This document shows positions 1 through 11,912 of a DNA stretch of 64,000 nt, in pieces. The notes under the pieces were generated by a model. The model was not told where the DNA came from. It made no database searches and was given only the letters and a program-made list of their open reading frames with translations. The position numbers were made by a program, and so were the translations under genes. Every line of letters begins with the position of its first letter. Positions within the stretch are counted from its first letter, which is position 1. Source of the stretch: Paramecium pentaurelia (lineage: Eukaryota; Ciliophora; Oligohymenophorea; Peniculida; Parameciidae); contig CAJJDO010000058.1 of the NCBI GenBank assembly GCA_905183005.1, forward strand, positions 189,706-253,705, read 5' to 3'.

Positions 1-156
1 ATCTTTTCTTATATATTTAAGTATGTAGGATGCCATCATAATTGCATGAGCATCATCTCCTCCAGCATCAGTATCAATAATAAATTTTGTGTACTTTTTA
101 TACTAGTTAATGTCATTTCCTAGTAGCATATCCGGAATTTTGAAATTATTTGTCAT
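1..156 (-). CDS. Inosine-uridine type nucleoside hydrolase, N-terminal part (runs off the window)
   Basis: Only the first ~52 codons are present; the rest lies left of base 1. The frame begins with ATG at 156 and reads MTNNFKIPDML, then reaches IIDTDAGGDDAHAI. That is the family's N-terminal calcium-binding signature (DTDxGxDDA), whose aspartates hold the Ca2+ that activates water for N-glycosidic bond cleavage. The family salvages purine or pyrimidine nucleosides by releasing ribose. One TAG inside the frame must be read as Gln. The start lies 44 bases left of the kinase stop on the same strand. The family call is firm; substrate preference cannot be judged from this fragment. Confidence 0.8.
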
Positions 157-199
157 GAAGAAATGTTTATAAATTAATAAATATAAATATTAATTAAAA

Positions 200-1693
200 T
201 CATAATTGCCTAAAATTAAAACTTGATGTTTTATGTTTACTAGGAGATATGATAGGCAGTAAATTTGGGGACGAAATTTTCTTTGAACTATTAGTCTTTG
301 GTATTAAAAAGTTATCACTCAACCTATTCCCAAGTTGACCATAATCTAATATAAATATATTTGAATTAATACTAAATGCTTTTTTGGATGTTTAAAATTT
401 ATTTTTTAGTTGTGTTAGATCTTAATGTGATGAAGTTTTAATTAAATTAATTGAAGGTTTCCTTTCAATCTTAGTGGTATTTCGATGCAGACGATATTAT
501 CTGCCATTCCAATTTGGAATTAATTATTCAGTATGAACTCTACTTGATAATGGTTCTTGTAATTCACCCTCATCTATAAGCTCATTAATTTCATCAGATG
601 CTTAAGTTTTCATATAGTAGATTTCTTCAGAACATTACTCTTTAAAAATTTTAAGAATCCATAAAGCTTTAACAATCTAATTTCTTTAATAATTAATTTT
701 ACTGTATTAAAATTTTTAGTGAATTAATATCTTAATTTAATTTCTCTATTAGTGATTGGATGAGATTTTATTTATACACCTAAGATCCATGGATGCTCCA
801 GACACTATTAAGCTGTCATCCTATTAATTGATTAGAATGTAACTGTGTTCTCCACAAAATCTTTAGCCATCCTATACATATTATTTGATCTCATTACTCT
901 GACATTTAAGGTGGAAATTAAATTGAAAACTCAGATGAGATAGCCTTATAATAGTCTTTCTTAGTTTGTCCTTTCTGCCATAATGGATGTTAATAATTAT
1001 TTATCATTTGATAAAATATAATTCCCAAAGAAAAGATATCAACCAACTATTATATATTTAATTTAATACTTGGGACTATTCTTATTAATTAATGACTTCT
1101 GGAGCAATGTAATAAGGAGTACCAACTTATTAACCAATGAAACCTCTTGAAAACATCTAGTAGCCCAATCCCAGATCTATCAGTTTTACATAATTGTTAT
1201 CACAAATAAATATATTTTCTTAATTATAGTTTAATGCTTACCTGGCTTGAGATCTCTATGAATAATTCCTTTTCTATGAAGAAAAACAAGGGCATTCAAT
1301 ATTTACAACATAATGTTTCTGGTTAAGGTTTCTGAAAGCACTGAACTTTTCATCAATACATCCAATGTAGTTCCTACCAGTTTTTCCATAATCAAATAGA
1401 CTCGATTATTAGCAATTAAGACCTTTTATAATATATGGAAAGTCTACTTTATATAATTTAACTATATTTGGGTGGGAACACTCTTGTAATAAGGATGACT
1501 CGTTTTCCTGTTCAAAGTATTAAGTTATCTAGATGAATTCATAGTATACTTTAATGGCTACTACTTTATCCAATGATGAACTATAAGCAGCAACAACGAT
1601 GCCAAAACTTCCCTTGCCTAAAGTATCAATATAGGAGAAATAATCTCCTAAAAGCACTTCATTTAAATTATCAATCAGGTCTTATGGGTCCAT
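200..1693 (-). CDS. Serine/threonine protein kinase with C-terminal tail
   Basis: About 447 residues after removing six short introns (e.g. 1219-1241, 23 bases); the exon total is a whole number of codons. A full kinase domain fills roughly residues 20-270: Gly-loop GKGSFG, VAIK with the ATP-anchoring Lys, HPNIVKLY, catalytic HRDLKPEN, activation segment starting DLG rather than the usual DFG, then GTPYYIAPEV and DIFSLGIIFYQM. A C-lobe end NRMTAQQCLEHPWI follows. The remaining ~170 residues are polar with no domain I recognise. Start ATG at 1693 reads MDPQDLIDN. It should phosphorylate Ser/Thr targets; substrate and subfamily are unknown. An intron separates the PEN and catalytic-loop halves, so the domain is invisible in unspliced DNA. 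Confidence 0.88.
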
Positions 1694-1733
1694 AATTTAG
1701 ATATTTTAATATCAAAAATATTAAGTTTTTTAC

Positions 1734-3002
1734 TCATTTATATGTATTCAATTAACAAATGTAGACCACTCCTTCTCCACCTCCAAATGCAAATTTGTTT
1801 GATTTATTCCCATAATCAACACAATATATTCCTATTTATATTGATGTAGATCAACCTTCTTATAAATCCCTTATCCATCCACATACTTCATAATTATCAT
1901 TTATGTCAAACAATTTTACTTCTTGCTTTCCACAACTGCCTGCCAATATTGTATCTCCATTTATCTTACTAAATTAACAAGAGTATATATAAGAGTTATC
2001 AGAATCTTTATCATCCCATTGGATATTTTTAATCAATGATCTTTTACCAAAATCCCAGAGTTGTAATTAATTATTTGTTCTATAAGAACCAGTAAGAATT
2101 TAACCATTCCTTAAATAAATTAATTCATAGGCATATACCTAAAATCTATGCTGTCTCCAGATACATGAGGTCCTTATATAGATCCAACACTTCTTTTGTC
2201 TCTAAGGTCCCAAATCACTAGATTACCATCCCAACCACAAGAAAGAAGAGTGGTTGGAAATTCCTCCAAGAATTTTAAAGCGAATACTCTATTCAAATGT
2301 CCAATTTAATTACTAAGTATTAAGGATATTTATTACTAATCAGCTGAATCAAATGTATGAATAATTTCTTTTTTTTCATCATCATAAATTCGAATCTAGA
2401 TAATTTTAGATTTAAGTACTTTACAATCTTTTCCTGAAGTAGCAAATACTTCTCCATCTTATCTTAAATCCATACATAATATTTAATTATTCTTTTCTAT
2501 AAGTCTATGCAATTATTTCCCTGTTTAAGCCTACCAAAACATAATTGATCCATCAGAATTCACATTTATTACTACACTTTTAACTTTATTTGCACAATCA
2601 TTTCTCCATCTAATACTTGTTGTTGGAGTCGATCCTTCTGATGATCCTTGTAGATTAAATGCTAATTTCCCTAAGAAATATTAATCCTAACCTTACCTGT
2701 GGCTATATTAAATATTTTCACTGTCCCATCCGAACAACCTTAATTTAACAATTTTTAATACCTGCTGCTATAAGTTGATCCTCAAAATCAAATCGAATAC
2801 AAAATATTTCAAATTCTGGATTGCCAAAAAAGGTTTTTAATGAAATCTTTCTAATTTTATTTTGTACATCGCCAAACCTTAAAATAAATCAATTTGATTA
2901 CTTTAATTATCCATAACAATATTAATCATTCTTCTTGCCACCTTTCTTTTTGTGTTGATCCAAAAATGAATGAATTTCTTACTATTTGTATTTATTATCC
3001 AT
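1734..3002 (-). CDS. WD40-repeat beta-propeller protein
   Basis: About 372 residues, with six introns of 23-29 bases that bring the exon sum to whole codons. After a Lys-rich N-terminus (MDNKYKQQEIHSF, then HKKKGGKK) come repeated WD-type units: GCSDGTVKIFN, DGSIMFWQ, SGKDCKIRIYDD, SCGWDGNLVIWDLR and GSYRTNNQLQLWDFG, ending in a GGGEGVVYICQ strand. This indicates one propeller acting as a protein-binding scaffold. I do not recognise a particular orthologue. It is transcribed in the same direction as the kinase to its left, with only ~40 bases between them. The ATG at 3002 is chosen because a later ATG needs an impossible splice phase. Confidence 0.82.
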
Positions 3003-3190
3003 TTATGATGAAAATGTAATTAATTCGGAATCTAAAATTGCTATATATTTATATATATAGAAATATATATATCTAAAATATTTTTAGTTTATTAAGATAC
3101 ATTCTAAAATTCAAAAATAATCAAGTATCTTATCCTGATAATCATAATATTTTATCAATTATATATAAAATAAACATTTATAATAAGAGT

Positions 3191-4144
3191 TCACACTAAT
3201 AATTTATTATCCAATTAACTAATTATAATCGAGAATGCTTATAATGGAGAGAATGGATAAGCAATATCGATGTTTAAGAATTAGTTATCGCATCTTCCAA
3301 ACTAAATTGCAACATCTTTGCTTAAATTGCCATCTTCTGCCAATTATTTAAGCAAGAAGTTATGGACAGAAGCACTGTTTACTCTTGAATTAAATGGGAG
3401 TGTAAATTATTAATATTTTGAACTCCAAATAGGTTCTTGTGTTTGAAATTCAAAATATTCATCATTTCTTTTATTTAAAAATTTCCCTTTTATTTTTAAA
3501 CCTGTATTCTCATCTCTAGGAATAATTTTTTAAGGTTTACCCTCTATCAAAGAAGGAATGTAAGCTTTAAAGAGATTTCCTTATAATATAGATATTTTAA
3601 CTTACTTCGAGTTTTTAATATTTGATATTCATATTGAATGAATGCTAATTCTCTTCTCAAAGTTTTAAGATCATTTGAGTTCTTATAGGAAAGTCCATTT
3701 GAGTATAAAATGAATTCTGTACCAATAAAATTAGATCTAAAATATGAATTTTAAAAATTACTCTAAAGTTCCAACAAGATCTAGTTCCATTTCTGATTTA
3801 CTCAATTAAAATTTGTTGCTTCCTGGACATTATTATTTTTTCACTGAAAGTAGAAGTTTATTTGTATTTGAATGATAGAAATTATAGTGTTAGTGGCGAC
3901 CAAACCATCCTTTTATAATTTTCACATCACATTCTAGAGTTTTGCCTTTGGGAATTGGAGTATTTAAAAATGAATCAGTATTGGTAGGTGTAAATTCACA
4001 GAATAGAATTGGGGAAGGTTAAGAATTAGGATTCATTAAAGTTGGCAATCTTTGATCTGATGAATTATCAAATTCGTGTCCATCAGTTATTATATGTTAT
4101 TTGTCTGTATCATCATCTCGATTCTTTATCATAATATCTGACAT
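3191..4144 (-). CDS. Tubby-like (TULP) domain protein
   Basis: About 300 residues with two introns of 25 and 26 bases. The C-terminal two thirds match the Tubby fold in order: ECDVKIIKGWFGRHQHYNFY with LLLSVKK; SNFIGTEFILYSNG; a RRELAFIQYEYQIL strand; YIPSLIEGKPQKIIPRDE; PIWSSKYQQFTLPFNSRVNSAS; and FGRCDNQFLNIDIAYPFSPLQAFSI near the end, finishing LDNKLLV. Tubby proteins bind phosphoinositides and in animals help deliver membrane cargo to cilia, which fits a heavily ciliated cell; that role here is inference. The N-terminal ~85 residues are polar and unrecognised. Start ATG at 4144 (MSDIMIKNRDDD). Confidence 0.85.
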
Positions 4145-4324
4145 TTTGGATAGATTTAGAAATTTTAACAAATTAATTTAATATATTTTTCAATGATTTG
4201 ATACCAAGTATTTAATTACATGAATGACAAAACTCTAATAACAAAAATAATTAAATGAATTGGATTAACATAGTTTTTATATTAAGATATAGATCCCATA
4301 TTTGAAATAAGTATTAGATTATCA

Positions 4325-4928
4325 ATGTATAATAATATAATTTAGATGTAAAATTACTATTAATTACCTTTATCTCCAAGATAGTTTGTAAGTCACAACA
4401 ATTGTACTTTAAATCAATCTCCAAGGCATTATGCTTAAGTTCCAATCTCTATAGTCCCATAATAAGCTTAAGTTGTTGATTTAAAATAGTATGAAAAAAA
4501 ATGGATGAAAAAAATATAACAATTAGAGGAGGAATTATGTTATTGTTAACAAAAGGCTTCATATTTAGAAAAAGAATATGTACGCTAATACACTATGATA
4601 GGAAGATTTAGCTTCTGAAGCTTAAGGTTACAAGGAGGAAATTAGAAAGTTAAAATCAAACTTATATCAGTGTGATAAATTAGATATTATGAATCAAATG
4701 AGCAGAACTTAAGAAAATAACACTATCAGTACAGCATTAGATTCTGAGAGAAGACTTGATGATAAAGAAGATAATTTGAAAGATTAAATAATTGAATTAC
4801 AAAAAGTCATCATAAAATTATAAAGAGAGTCATCATAAAATAAAATAGAAGCAATCAAATGGAAGAACAAATATATTGAAGTTAATAAATTATACAATGA
4901 ATTATCAGTAGAAAAATAAAAACCATGA
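4325..4928 (+). CDS. Small coiled-coil protein, unknown function
   Basis: About 193 residues with one 22-base intron whose removal restores frame. The first ~50 residues are Gln/Pro/Ser-rich (QLPLSPRQF). The rest is helical and charged (KKWMKKIQQLEEEL; YKEEIRKLKSNLYQ; DDKEDNLKDQIIELQKVI), typical of a coiled coil. No catalytic motif is visible. An in-frame ATG at 4346 is an equally good start. It stands alone on the plus strand between two minus-strand genes; its stop at 4926-4928 is 48 bases from the channel gene's stop, so the two are tail-to-tail. Confidence 0.65.
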
Positions 4929-4975
4929 TATCTAAGTAATTTTGTGTTATTTTATAAACAATTATTTCCTAATCA

Positions 4976-5825
4976 TCATTCAAATATTGTTTTCGATTAA
5001 CTTTTAATATTCAACAAATCAGGATTCATCTACAATAGACTATGTTTCTATGTTAACTATTTCACTTTATATTAAAATGTATATTTAGATTAAACAAATT
5101 CTTACAATTTCCATTTTAAATAAAAATTCAATCTCTAAATTATGTTTGGATAATTTCCTAAAGGAAAATATATTTTATAAACAAACATCGTCTCAAAATC
5201 TTCAGGTTTTAAATCCTCCCTTTTGTACATACTTAAATCCACCATTCCTGCTGTTGTAGGAAAGTTTACAAACGATCTTGTAAATGGATTATTTGTTTTA
5301 TTATATGTTCTTGTTCCAGGTATTAAATTGATCGATGATATTTTAGATGAAATTCTTTTCATTGAGGGCCTCAAATAGGTGTTTCTTGAAGGCAATGAAT
5401 TTTGACTTTATCTATAAAAGTATTTCATGTTTTATGAACTTTGTTATTCCTCTGAATTATAACGATTTGATAAATTCAAAGTATCAGAATCTTCCTCTCT
5501 TATTCTTGACAAGTTCTTTTTAACCTTATTATCAAGACTAATGTAACTTGATATTTTATTTTAAGATCCAAATTTTAATTTATCACTATATTCACCTTTA
5601 AAAGCAATTTGGGAATTATGTTTTGATCCCTTTACTGACGGAATCTATCCTTCAGTTGCTATATTTTAAGATGATACTTATTCTAATTGTGAAGATGATT
5701 ATTTTCTAATCTTCGGATCTATTGGCATTAATGAAAATCTATATGATGCTTGAGTTGCTTATTATTACAATTATTATTATAATAATTATTATTACTATTA
5801 TTACTATTATTATTACTATTACTAC

Positions 5826-5917
<92 letters not shown>

Positions 5918-8349
5918 GTATTGTTATTACTATTCAAATTAGAATTAAGCAGTATTTACTGTTGTTTTTTAATTATTTGGCCTAATTATAAACATTTCCT
6001 CAACATTATCATCGACCTCCAATAATATTTTAGAATTATCTCTCAATTAATCTTATTATTTAATAATACTCACAATTGTTCTAATTATAAGATAAATAAT
6101 TACCCATCTTATTTATCAATAAATCTATTGTCAGAGAGTATTTGATCTGATTGATATTGTTCATATGATTCACCTGAATCTGAATCAGATTCTATATCTT
6201 CAGTTTCAATTATTTCATTACTTCTTGGATCATATTCATCTTGATCAATAAGATCATATTTCAATCTAAACATTTTTAAAGCATCAAAATTAATCTAAAT
6301 TTAATCATATTTTTACAAAAATCCTTTTAAAAATTCTATTTTAGGCTCTCTAATCAAAATTTTTATCTCTAACAAATGTAGCTCTATTTTATTAATGAAA
6401 ATTATCTTTTTTAAAGATTTTTTCAATATCTGGTTTATAGTTCAAAAAGGGACAAGAATTAATTAAATGATTTTATGAATTGCAAGAATAACATTTCAAA
6501 TTGATAACTTTAAAATATCCATATATAAGAGAATGTTTGATGTAGATAAATCTTTCATGATCCACTTTATTTGAGGATATAATTTGTAAGAAATTAGATT
6601 AATTAATTTTATATAGCTAAGTGAATTCTGATGTCTTAAAAATGGTTTTATTTGAAAAATCAGTAAAAAAAGTAATTTCTCCGAAGTAGTCTCCTTATTT
6701 TAAAGTTAACAAAGTCTAATCATATTCTTATACTTCAATTTCTCCTGAGTCAATCAAATATAATGATTAGTCTTGTTATGAAATAATTTCATTAGGTTTA
6801 TAATGAATATGTTCCATATATTTGGTTAATTCTTATAGTGAATCTTTGGAGAATTTTTGTAATAATTTACAAGAAGACAAGGCTTTCGATCTCATTTATA
6901 ATATTAATTCTTCTTTTAGATCTGGTCTTAATGATTAAAGAATATTTTAAATCTTATCTAAGTTTACCATGTTATAAAATACCTCATAATCATTCTTTTT
7001 ATTGTAAAACATATATTTTATATAATTTCTAACTTTAGCTTTCATTAACAAAGGAACTTTTCTTCTATTTAAAAAAGCATTTATAATTTCCATTTCCTTA
7101 CTAAATTATTAATAAAAAAAATACAATAAATTAAGTTATTATTTATAATAGTTTCTTAAGTGTTAATATAATTATAATAGAATTAAACTACAAATCCAAA
7201 TAGAAAGAAATATTAAAATACTTGAAAAAAGTAATTCATTATTTGTAGTAATGATGATATTACTTGAACCTACATTAAATAATAAGGATATTGAATAATA
7301 GAATGAATGACAGTATCTAGTCATTTTATCTGATTCATCTAAATTATATTGATAAATCCATGATTTTTCATCATTTATTCCGATAATATGCCATAAACAT
7401 GAACTTAAATGTAATAAATACAATAATTATCCAATATTTATAATTAGTTCAAAATTTAAGGAGGTAAAATCTGATAATTTATTAAGGATTGAATTTAATT
7501 TGACAAATGATGAAATAAATTATAAGGCATATAAAATGAGTAAAATTTCATTGTTATTATTTTATAATAGCAATACCGTAGTAGAAACTGAATATATTAA
7601 GTTAACAAGTATATTACAAGGAATTTAATGTCGTTTAACATCTAATTTGTTAATTATCATGTATCCTTTTTAAATATATGGGGAAATTAAACAAATAAAT
7701 ATATCGAGTACAATAAATAAAATGAATATAATTTGTGTTAATTATTGATTTGATGATTGAAATGCAATTTTAAAGATTAACCAAAATAGTAAAATGATAG
7801 TTTATAATAAAGTGACCAAATCCCAAATAAAATAAAATAAAAAATCTAATATTATTAGATTTCTATTATTTATAAGTGTATTATTAGGCAAAGTCATATA
7901 TTTTTCAGTTAAAATTTGTTTTTATAATGAATTAAAAAAGTAGTCATTATAAATATACGCTTTTTGTTTGAGAACACTTATGAATTTATGAATGAATTTT
8001 TTATCTAAAATATCTTTACCCATATTAGGTTATGAAAATACAAACTTCTTAAACCTATTAAAATTGCTTTTTTTCATTCTTTTAGTTTCTGTTTCATCTA
8101 TAAGTCTAACTTCAGGAGTGTCTCCATTTAATAGATGACTTGGTCGTTATGGATCACTTTATCTATGAATGCTCTAACAATGAAATATCATTTTACAGGA
8201 TCAGAAAATGGATTTATATTACTCAAAAGAGATGAATTAATAGTTGGTGGTTTAAGATCTGAAGGAGATTGTAAAGATTTAGGCATTTATGAACTCGATA
8301 TTCTTTGGACTCCTATTTTATGATCACTTTCATATGATAAATTTATCAT
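4976..8349 (-). CDS. Voltage/cyclic-nucleotide-type ion channel with CNB domain, zinc-knuckle-like motif and polyglutamine tail
   Basis: About 1,101 residues with three introns (8175-8197, 6295-6316, 6081-6103). Order: polar N-terminus with Ser/Pro stretches; FIHKFISVLKQKAY before the membrane part; hydrophobic helices (FIWDLVTLLQTIILLFWLI; FILFIVLDIFICLI followed by PYIQKGY); pore region SISLLFNVGSSN where family members normally have a GYGD-type filter; final helix LFSSILIFLSIW. Then comes a C-linker and a cyclic-nucleotide-binding fold (GDYFGEITFF), in which the usual phosphate-contacting Arg is not seen. Next is a CCHC motif, C-x2-C-x4-H-x4-C. The tail carries an acidic Ser stretch and ~50 Gln coded by TAA/TAG. 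An alternative is two genes, the second starting at 6107; I prefer one gene because the 23-base intron at 6081-6103 joins the frames and avoids an overlap. Confidence 0.75.
5756..5935. repeat. (ATT)n trinucleotide repeat coding polyglutamine
   Basis: An imperfect ATT/AAT array, uninterrupted from about 5827 to 5917 (~30 units). Read on the minus strand in the channel gene's frame the unit is TAA, which is Gln in this code, with a few TAG, CAA, TAT and TTA codons. The same bases give poly-Asn or poly-Ile in other frames, so apparent open frames there are by-products. Such arrays often vary in length between individuals. Confidence 0.85.
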
Positions 8350-9961
8350 AATTATTATATAATAATCATTTGTAAATTATTTTTGTTAATTTTAGAATAA
8401 ATTTTGAATTTACATTTCCTATTAGCAAAAATATCTAACTCAATTCATTTATTTTTCTTATTTCTAAATCATACTTTGAAATCCTTTCAAATTAAACATA
8501 ATTTACAATGATGATCAATAGTTATTATTGTTTTATTATACGTAGTAATTATTATTTAAATTAGATCTGTTTTATGATCAAAAATTATCAATTTATTTGA
8601 TACTAATCTTAGTAGTTTTCAATTAGAAGGATCCAAAAGAAACAAACTTAATTACTTCTAACCAACTGAATAATTAAAATTGACTTCAGCCTTGTTTGAA
8701 TAATTGCATAATCCTAATTATAAAAATAAAAATTTTCTATAAAACTTTATCTTACTCAATTTCTGACATTCTGAATATTGTTAAATTATACCATTTATTC
8801 TATTTTTTTATTTTAAACTTTATTACTTTTAATATTTATATTGTCTAGAATGTTGTAATTTTATAGCTTGCTAAGGTATCATATTAAATTGAAAATTTTT
8901 AGTATAAATTAATTGTTTTAGGTATCAAGGTGATTAATAATTTCAAATTTATTTTCTAATATTATTAGAACTGTTTATTAATTGCTAATGCTTAAGCAAT
9001 TCCAAAATTGAGTAATAAAAAAATAAATTATAATCCCATTTGTGTTTGAATTTCTAGTTTTTTTGAACTGATATATATTTTTATGGAATTCATAAACATC
9101 GATAGATGGAAACCAAGTAGAAGTGGGAAAAATATTTTAGGATGAATATCAACCATTTAGTCCTTAAGATGCCAATTAAAATGCAATTTCATAATGATAT
9201 TTAATATATTGTACTGATTGAGTGAATAAACTAAAGCAAATAAGGTAACTATAATTGGAATTTTTATGGAGATATTTTAATATTTATTATAATTAATTGA
9301 AAAGTTATATTGTGAAAAAATTAAAATATAAGTAATTCAACTGTTTAAAATACTTATTAATTTGTACTAACTAATAGCATACTTAATAACTAGTTTGGTT
9401 ATTGCTTAAAAATAAAAAATATTATTCATAAGTATAATTATTAATAGATATTGCATCAGTTTTGATTAAAATTTTCATCCCCATTAATTTTTCATTAAGA
9501 AATAAAATCAAAATTTTTTAATTAATTGTTATTCTGCTGAAATTTTCCTATTAAGATAAATATTATAAGTTAAATAAATAATCAAAGAAAATAATAAGTT
9601 ATTGCCTATTTAATAAAGTCCACATTTATTAGAATTGCAGAGTTTTAGTTAGTAAATTTTTTGCCTTAATCTAAACCAAAAAAAAATACCTCATTTTTCT
9701 TTTTTATTATTTAATACTTTCTCTATAGCATTTTATTATAATAAAATAAGTAAATTTTTGAGATCATGAATTTTTTTAACTTACAATATATTTATGGACA
9801 TTCCTTAAAAATGCATTTCATTCAGTCCAAATTGGTTTTATCCACAAATTGCTTAAATGAACGGGGATTTACTGTGTTACGGGGTCAATGAATAAGTTTT
9901 TGTTTATAATAGTTAAACCAAATACTTCAAATATACATTGCAAGGATAATAAAAAGTAACA
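8350..9961. other. Long gene-poor stretch with possible gene relics
   Basis: About 1.6 kb with no frame I can defend as a gene, unusually long for this compact chromosome. Two pieces look protein-like. Around 8590-8766 plus there is a run with SFQLEGSKRNKL and QPTEQLKLTSALFEQL. Around 9065-9210 plus there is GNQVEVGKIFQDEYQPFSP. Each is soon cut by TGA and has no clear start. They could be remains of a decayed gene or exons I failed to join. A locally GC-richer patch lies at about 9860-9890. The right part must hold the promoter of the gene starting at 9962. Confidence 0.4.
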
Positions 9962-11882
9962 ATGTTGTATTTAAAAGATCAATACATATTTGTTGGCTAA
10001 GAGGGTGGTGTTATAACAATGTTTTAACAATAGAAATATTTGGGTAAGCTTGAATTTAATATTGAAATTCCTATGATTTTAAAGGAAATCCATAATGAAT
10101 ATTTGTTATTAGATAATAAAGGTATAGCACTTGGATTTAAATTGGATGATAAATTTGAATTGATTGATTTTGGATTGAAATTAATAACTTAACCTCATTG
10201 TATTCCAAAATGGGGAGATGAGAATGTAGTCATTTATTTGAGTGGAAGAATGTATAGATATGAATAAAAATCTGAATATGATTATCCATATCATATTTTA
10301 TGCGTTGATAGATTTAAAAATAAATATGGAGTTTTAAATAAATTGCATAAATCAATTAGTCTACATGTATTTGAATTAGATTAAATAGATGAATGGAAAT
10401 AAACAAATACCATTAATGATAATGATATTTTCATTGAATTAAGATTTATAGTAAATGAGAAGTTGCCAACAGAAAATCTCAAGAAAGCTTCATTAAGCAT
10501 TAAATTTTTGGATGATAAACAAATTTTTATTACTTCTAAACAAGGAGAAATCTTTTTAATTTAGTTAACAAATTAAGTCAAATAATTAAAATTGGATGCC
10601 AATGTCATTTCTGATAAATATTTCTACAAATTACCATAAGAAATTCACATCAAGGGTATATATTTAATGAATAACTATCAAAATAAATATTATACAGTAG
10701 GTTTAGATAGAAGAATATTTTCATTTTGTATTGAAGATGGTTAAATTGTTGATTATCATAAATTTGTTTGTTTGGCTGGCAAAGTCAACAAATTATAAAT
10801 TGGTAAAGAAAAGAATTTAATATATTATCATGATCAAACACTAAAATCTATTGATTTAACAAAAAATAAATATCCTGTATATATCAATGAATTTTGGAAA
10901 ATAACTGATTTTTCTAATTTCTATATATGTCCATTTTAAGAAGGTATTGCTATAATTCAAAAAGAATAAAAGATAGAATTATATGATATTTATAAAGAAG
11001 AATTATTAGATAAATATGTTTGTGAAGATCCAATTTCTAAAATTGAATGGCTTAATAAAAAATAAATATTACATTTATTAGATTTATTTGATATTAAATA
11101 ATAAAAAGAATAAGATAATGAATTAATTAATAAACCACATTCAATTTAAGATTATATCCTAATTATCATGTTAAGTGGCAGAATTTAATTAATTGAATTA
11201 TCAACTGGATAAGTTTTAGTCAATTTTTTGATTTAATAAAAGATTTAAATATAATAGCTAATTAAAAATAAAACATTTGATATTGTTACAATAAACATGA
11301 ACAGCATTATATTTTTATTTAATAATGATAAATGTTATTTGTTTTTTATTTTTAATGGATAACATGTGTTCTATTACTCAAAATAAAATTGTGATACAAA
11401 ATTAATTCATAATGTAGATATAAATTGCATTGATGTCAGTTTATACAATAACAATATCTACTTACTTACTGGTTGTAATAACCAAACGTTATCTATAAAT
11501 GTTATTCATGATGAAATTGTTCTATTGGGTTATTTGAAACATAGATTTCCTATTCAAAAAGTTTAATAAAGAAATGGATTAGTTACAGCATTAGCTAAAT
11601 GTCATTAATCATTATAAATTTGGAATGTTATTGAAATTCTATAAAGAATGATACAATTGATTGATTTATTTATTATTTTATTTCAGGTCACAGTGGATTT
11701 TTGTTAGATTTTGTATATTTCACTAACAATTTGATTATTACAAGTAAAATTAATGATTTATTTTAGCTTCTGAAGATCAAACAATTAAAGTATTTGATAT
11801 TGAATAGATTTAAAACAAAGTTCCTCCAAATAAGAAGAAGAATAAAAAGAAAGTTAAATTAGACAATCAATAATTAGATTGA
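9962..11882 (+). CDS. Large beta-propeller (WD-like) protein
   Basis: About 620-630 residues. ATG at 9962 reads MLYLKDQYIFVGQEGGVIT, already a propeller-blade-like strand. Most of the protein is a series of weak beta repeats (YTVGLDRRIFSFCIEDGQIV; LSGRIQLIELSTGQVLVNF; LTGCNNQTLSINVIHDE). The last blade is clearly WD-type: GHSGFLLDFVYF, a 23-base intron, SEDQTIKVFDIEQ. The end is Lys-rich (NKKKNKKKVKL). It is probably a scaffold; the orthologue is not recognised. The join between LQIWN and GHSGF near 11630-11686 cannot be made with a normal GT donor. The residual length fits a 41-base intron with a GA start, or a sequence error. Confidence 0.65.
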
Positions 11883-11912
11883 ATATATATATATAAATAA
11901 ATATATATTAAA

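Noticed and set aside
5722..5985. Poly-Ile (plus) and poly-Asn (minus) frames over the ATT repeat
   Set aside because: They are products of the repeat in the wrong frame; the true frame reads Gln and links to channel exons.
8135..8323. Plus-strand frame of about 62 codons
   Set aside because: It lies opposite the N-terminal exon and first intron of the channel gene, which has continuous coding sense on the minus strand.
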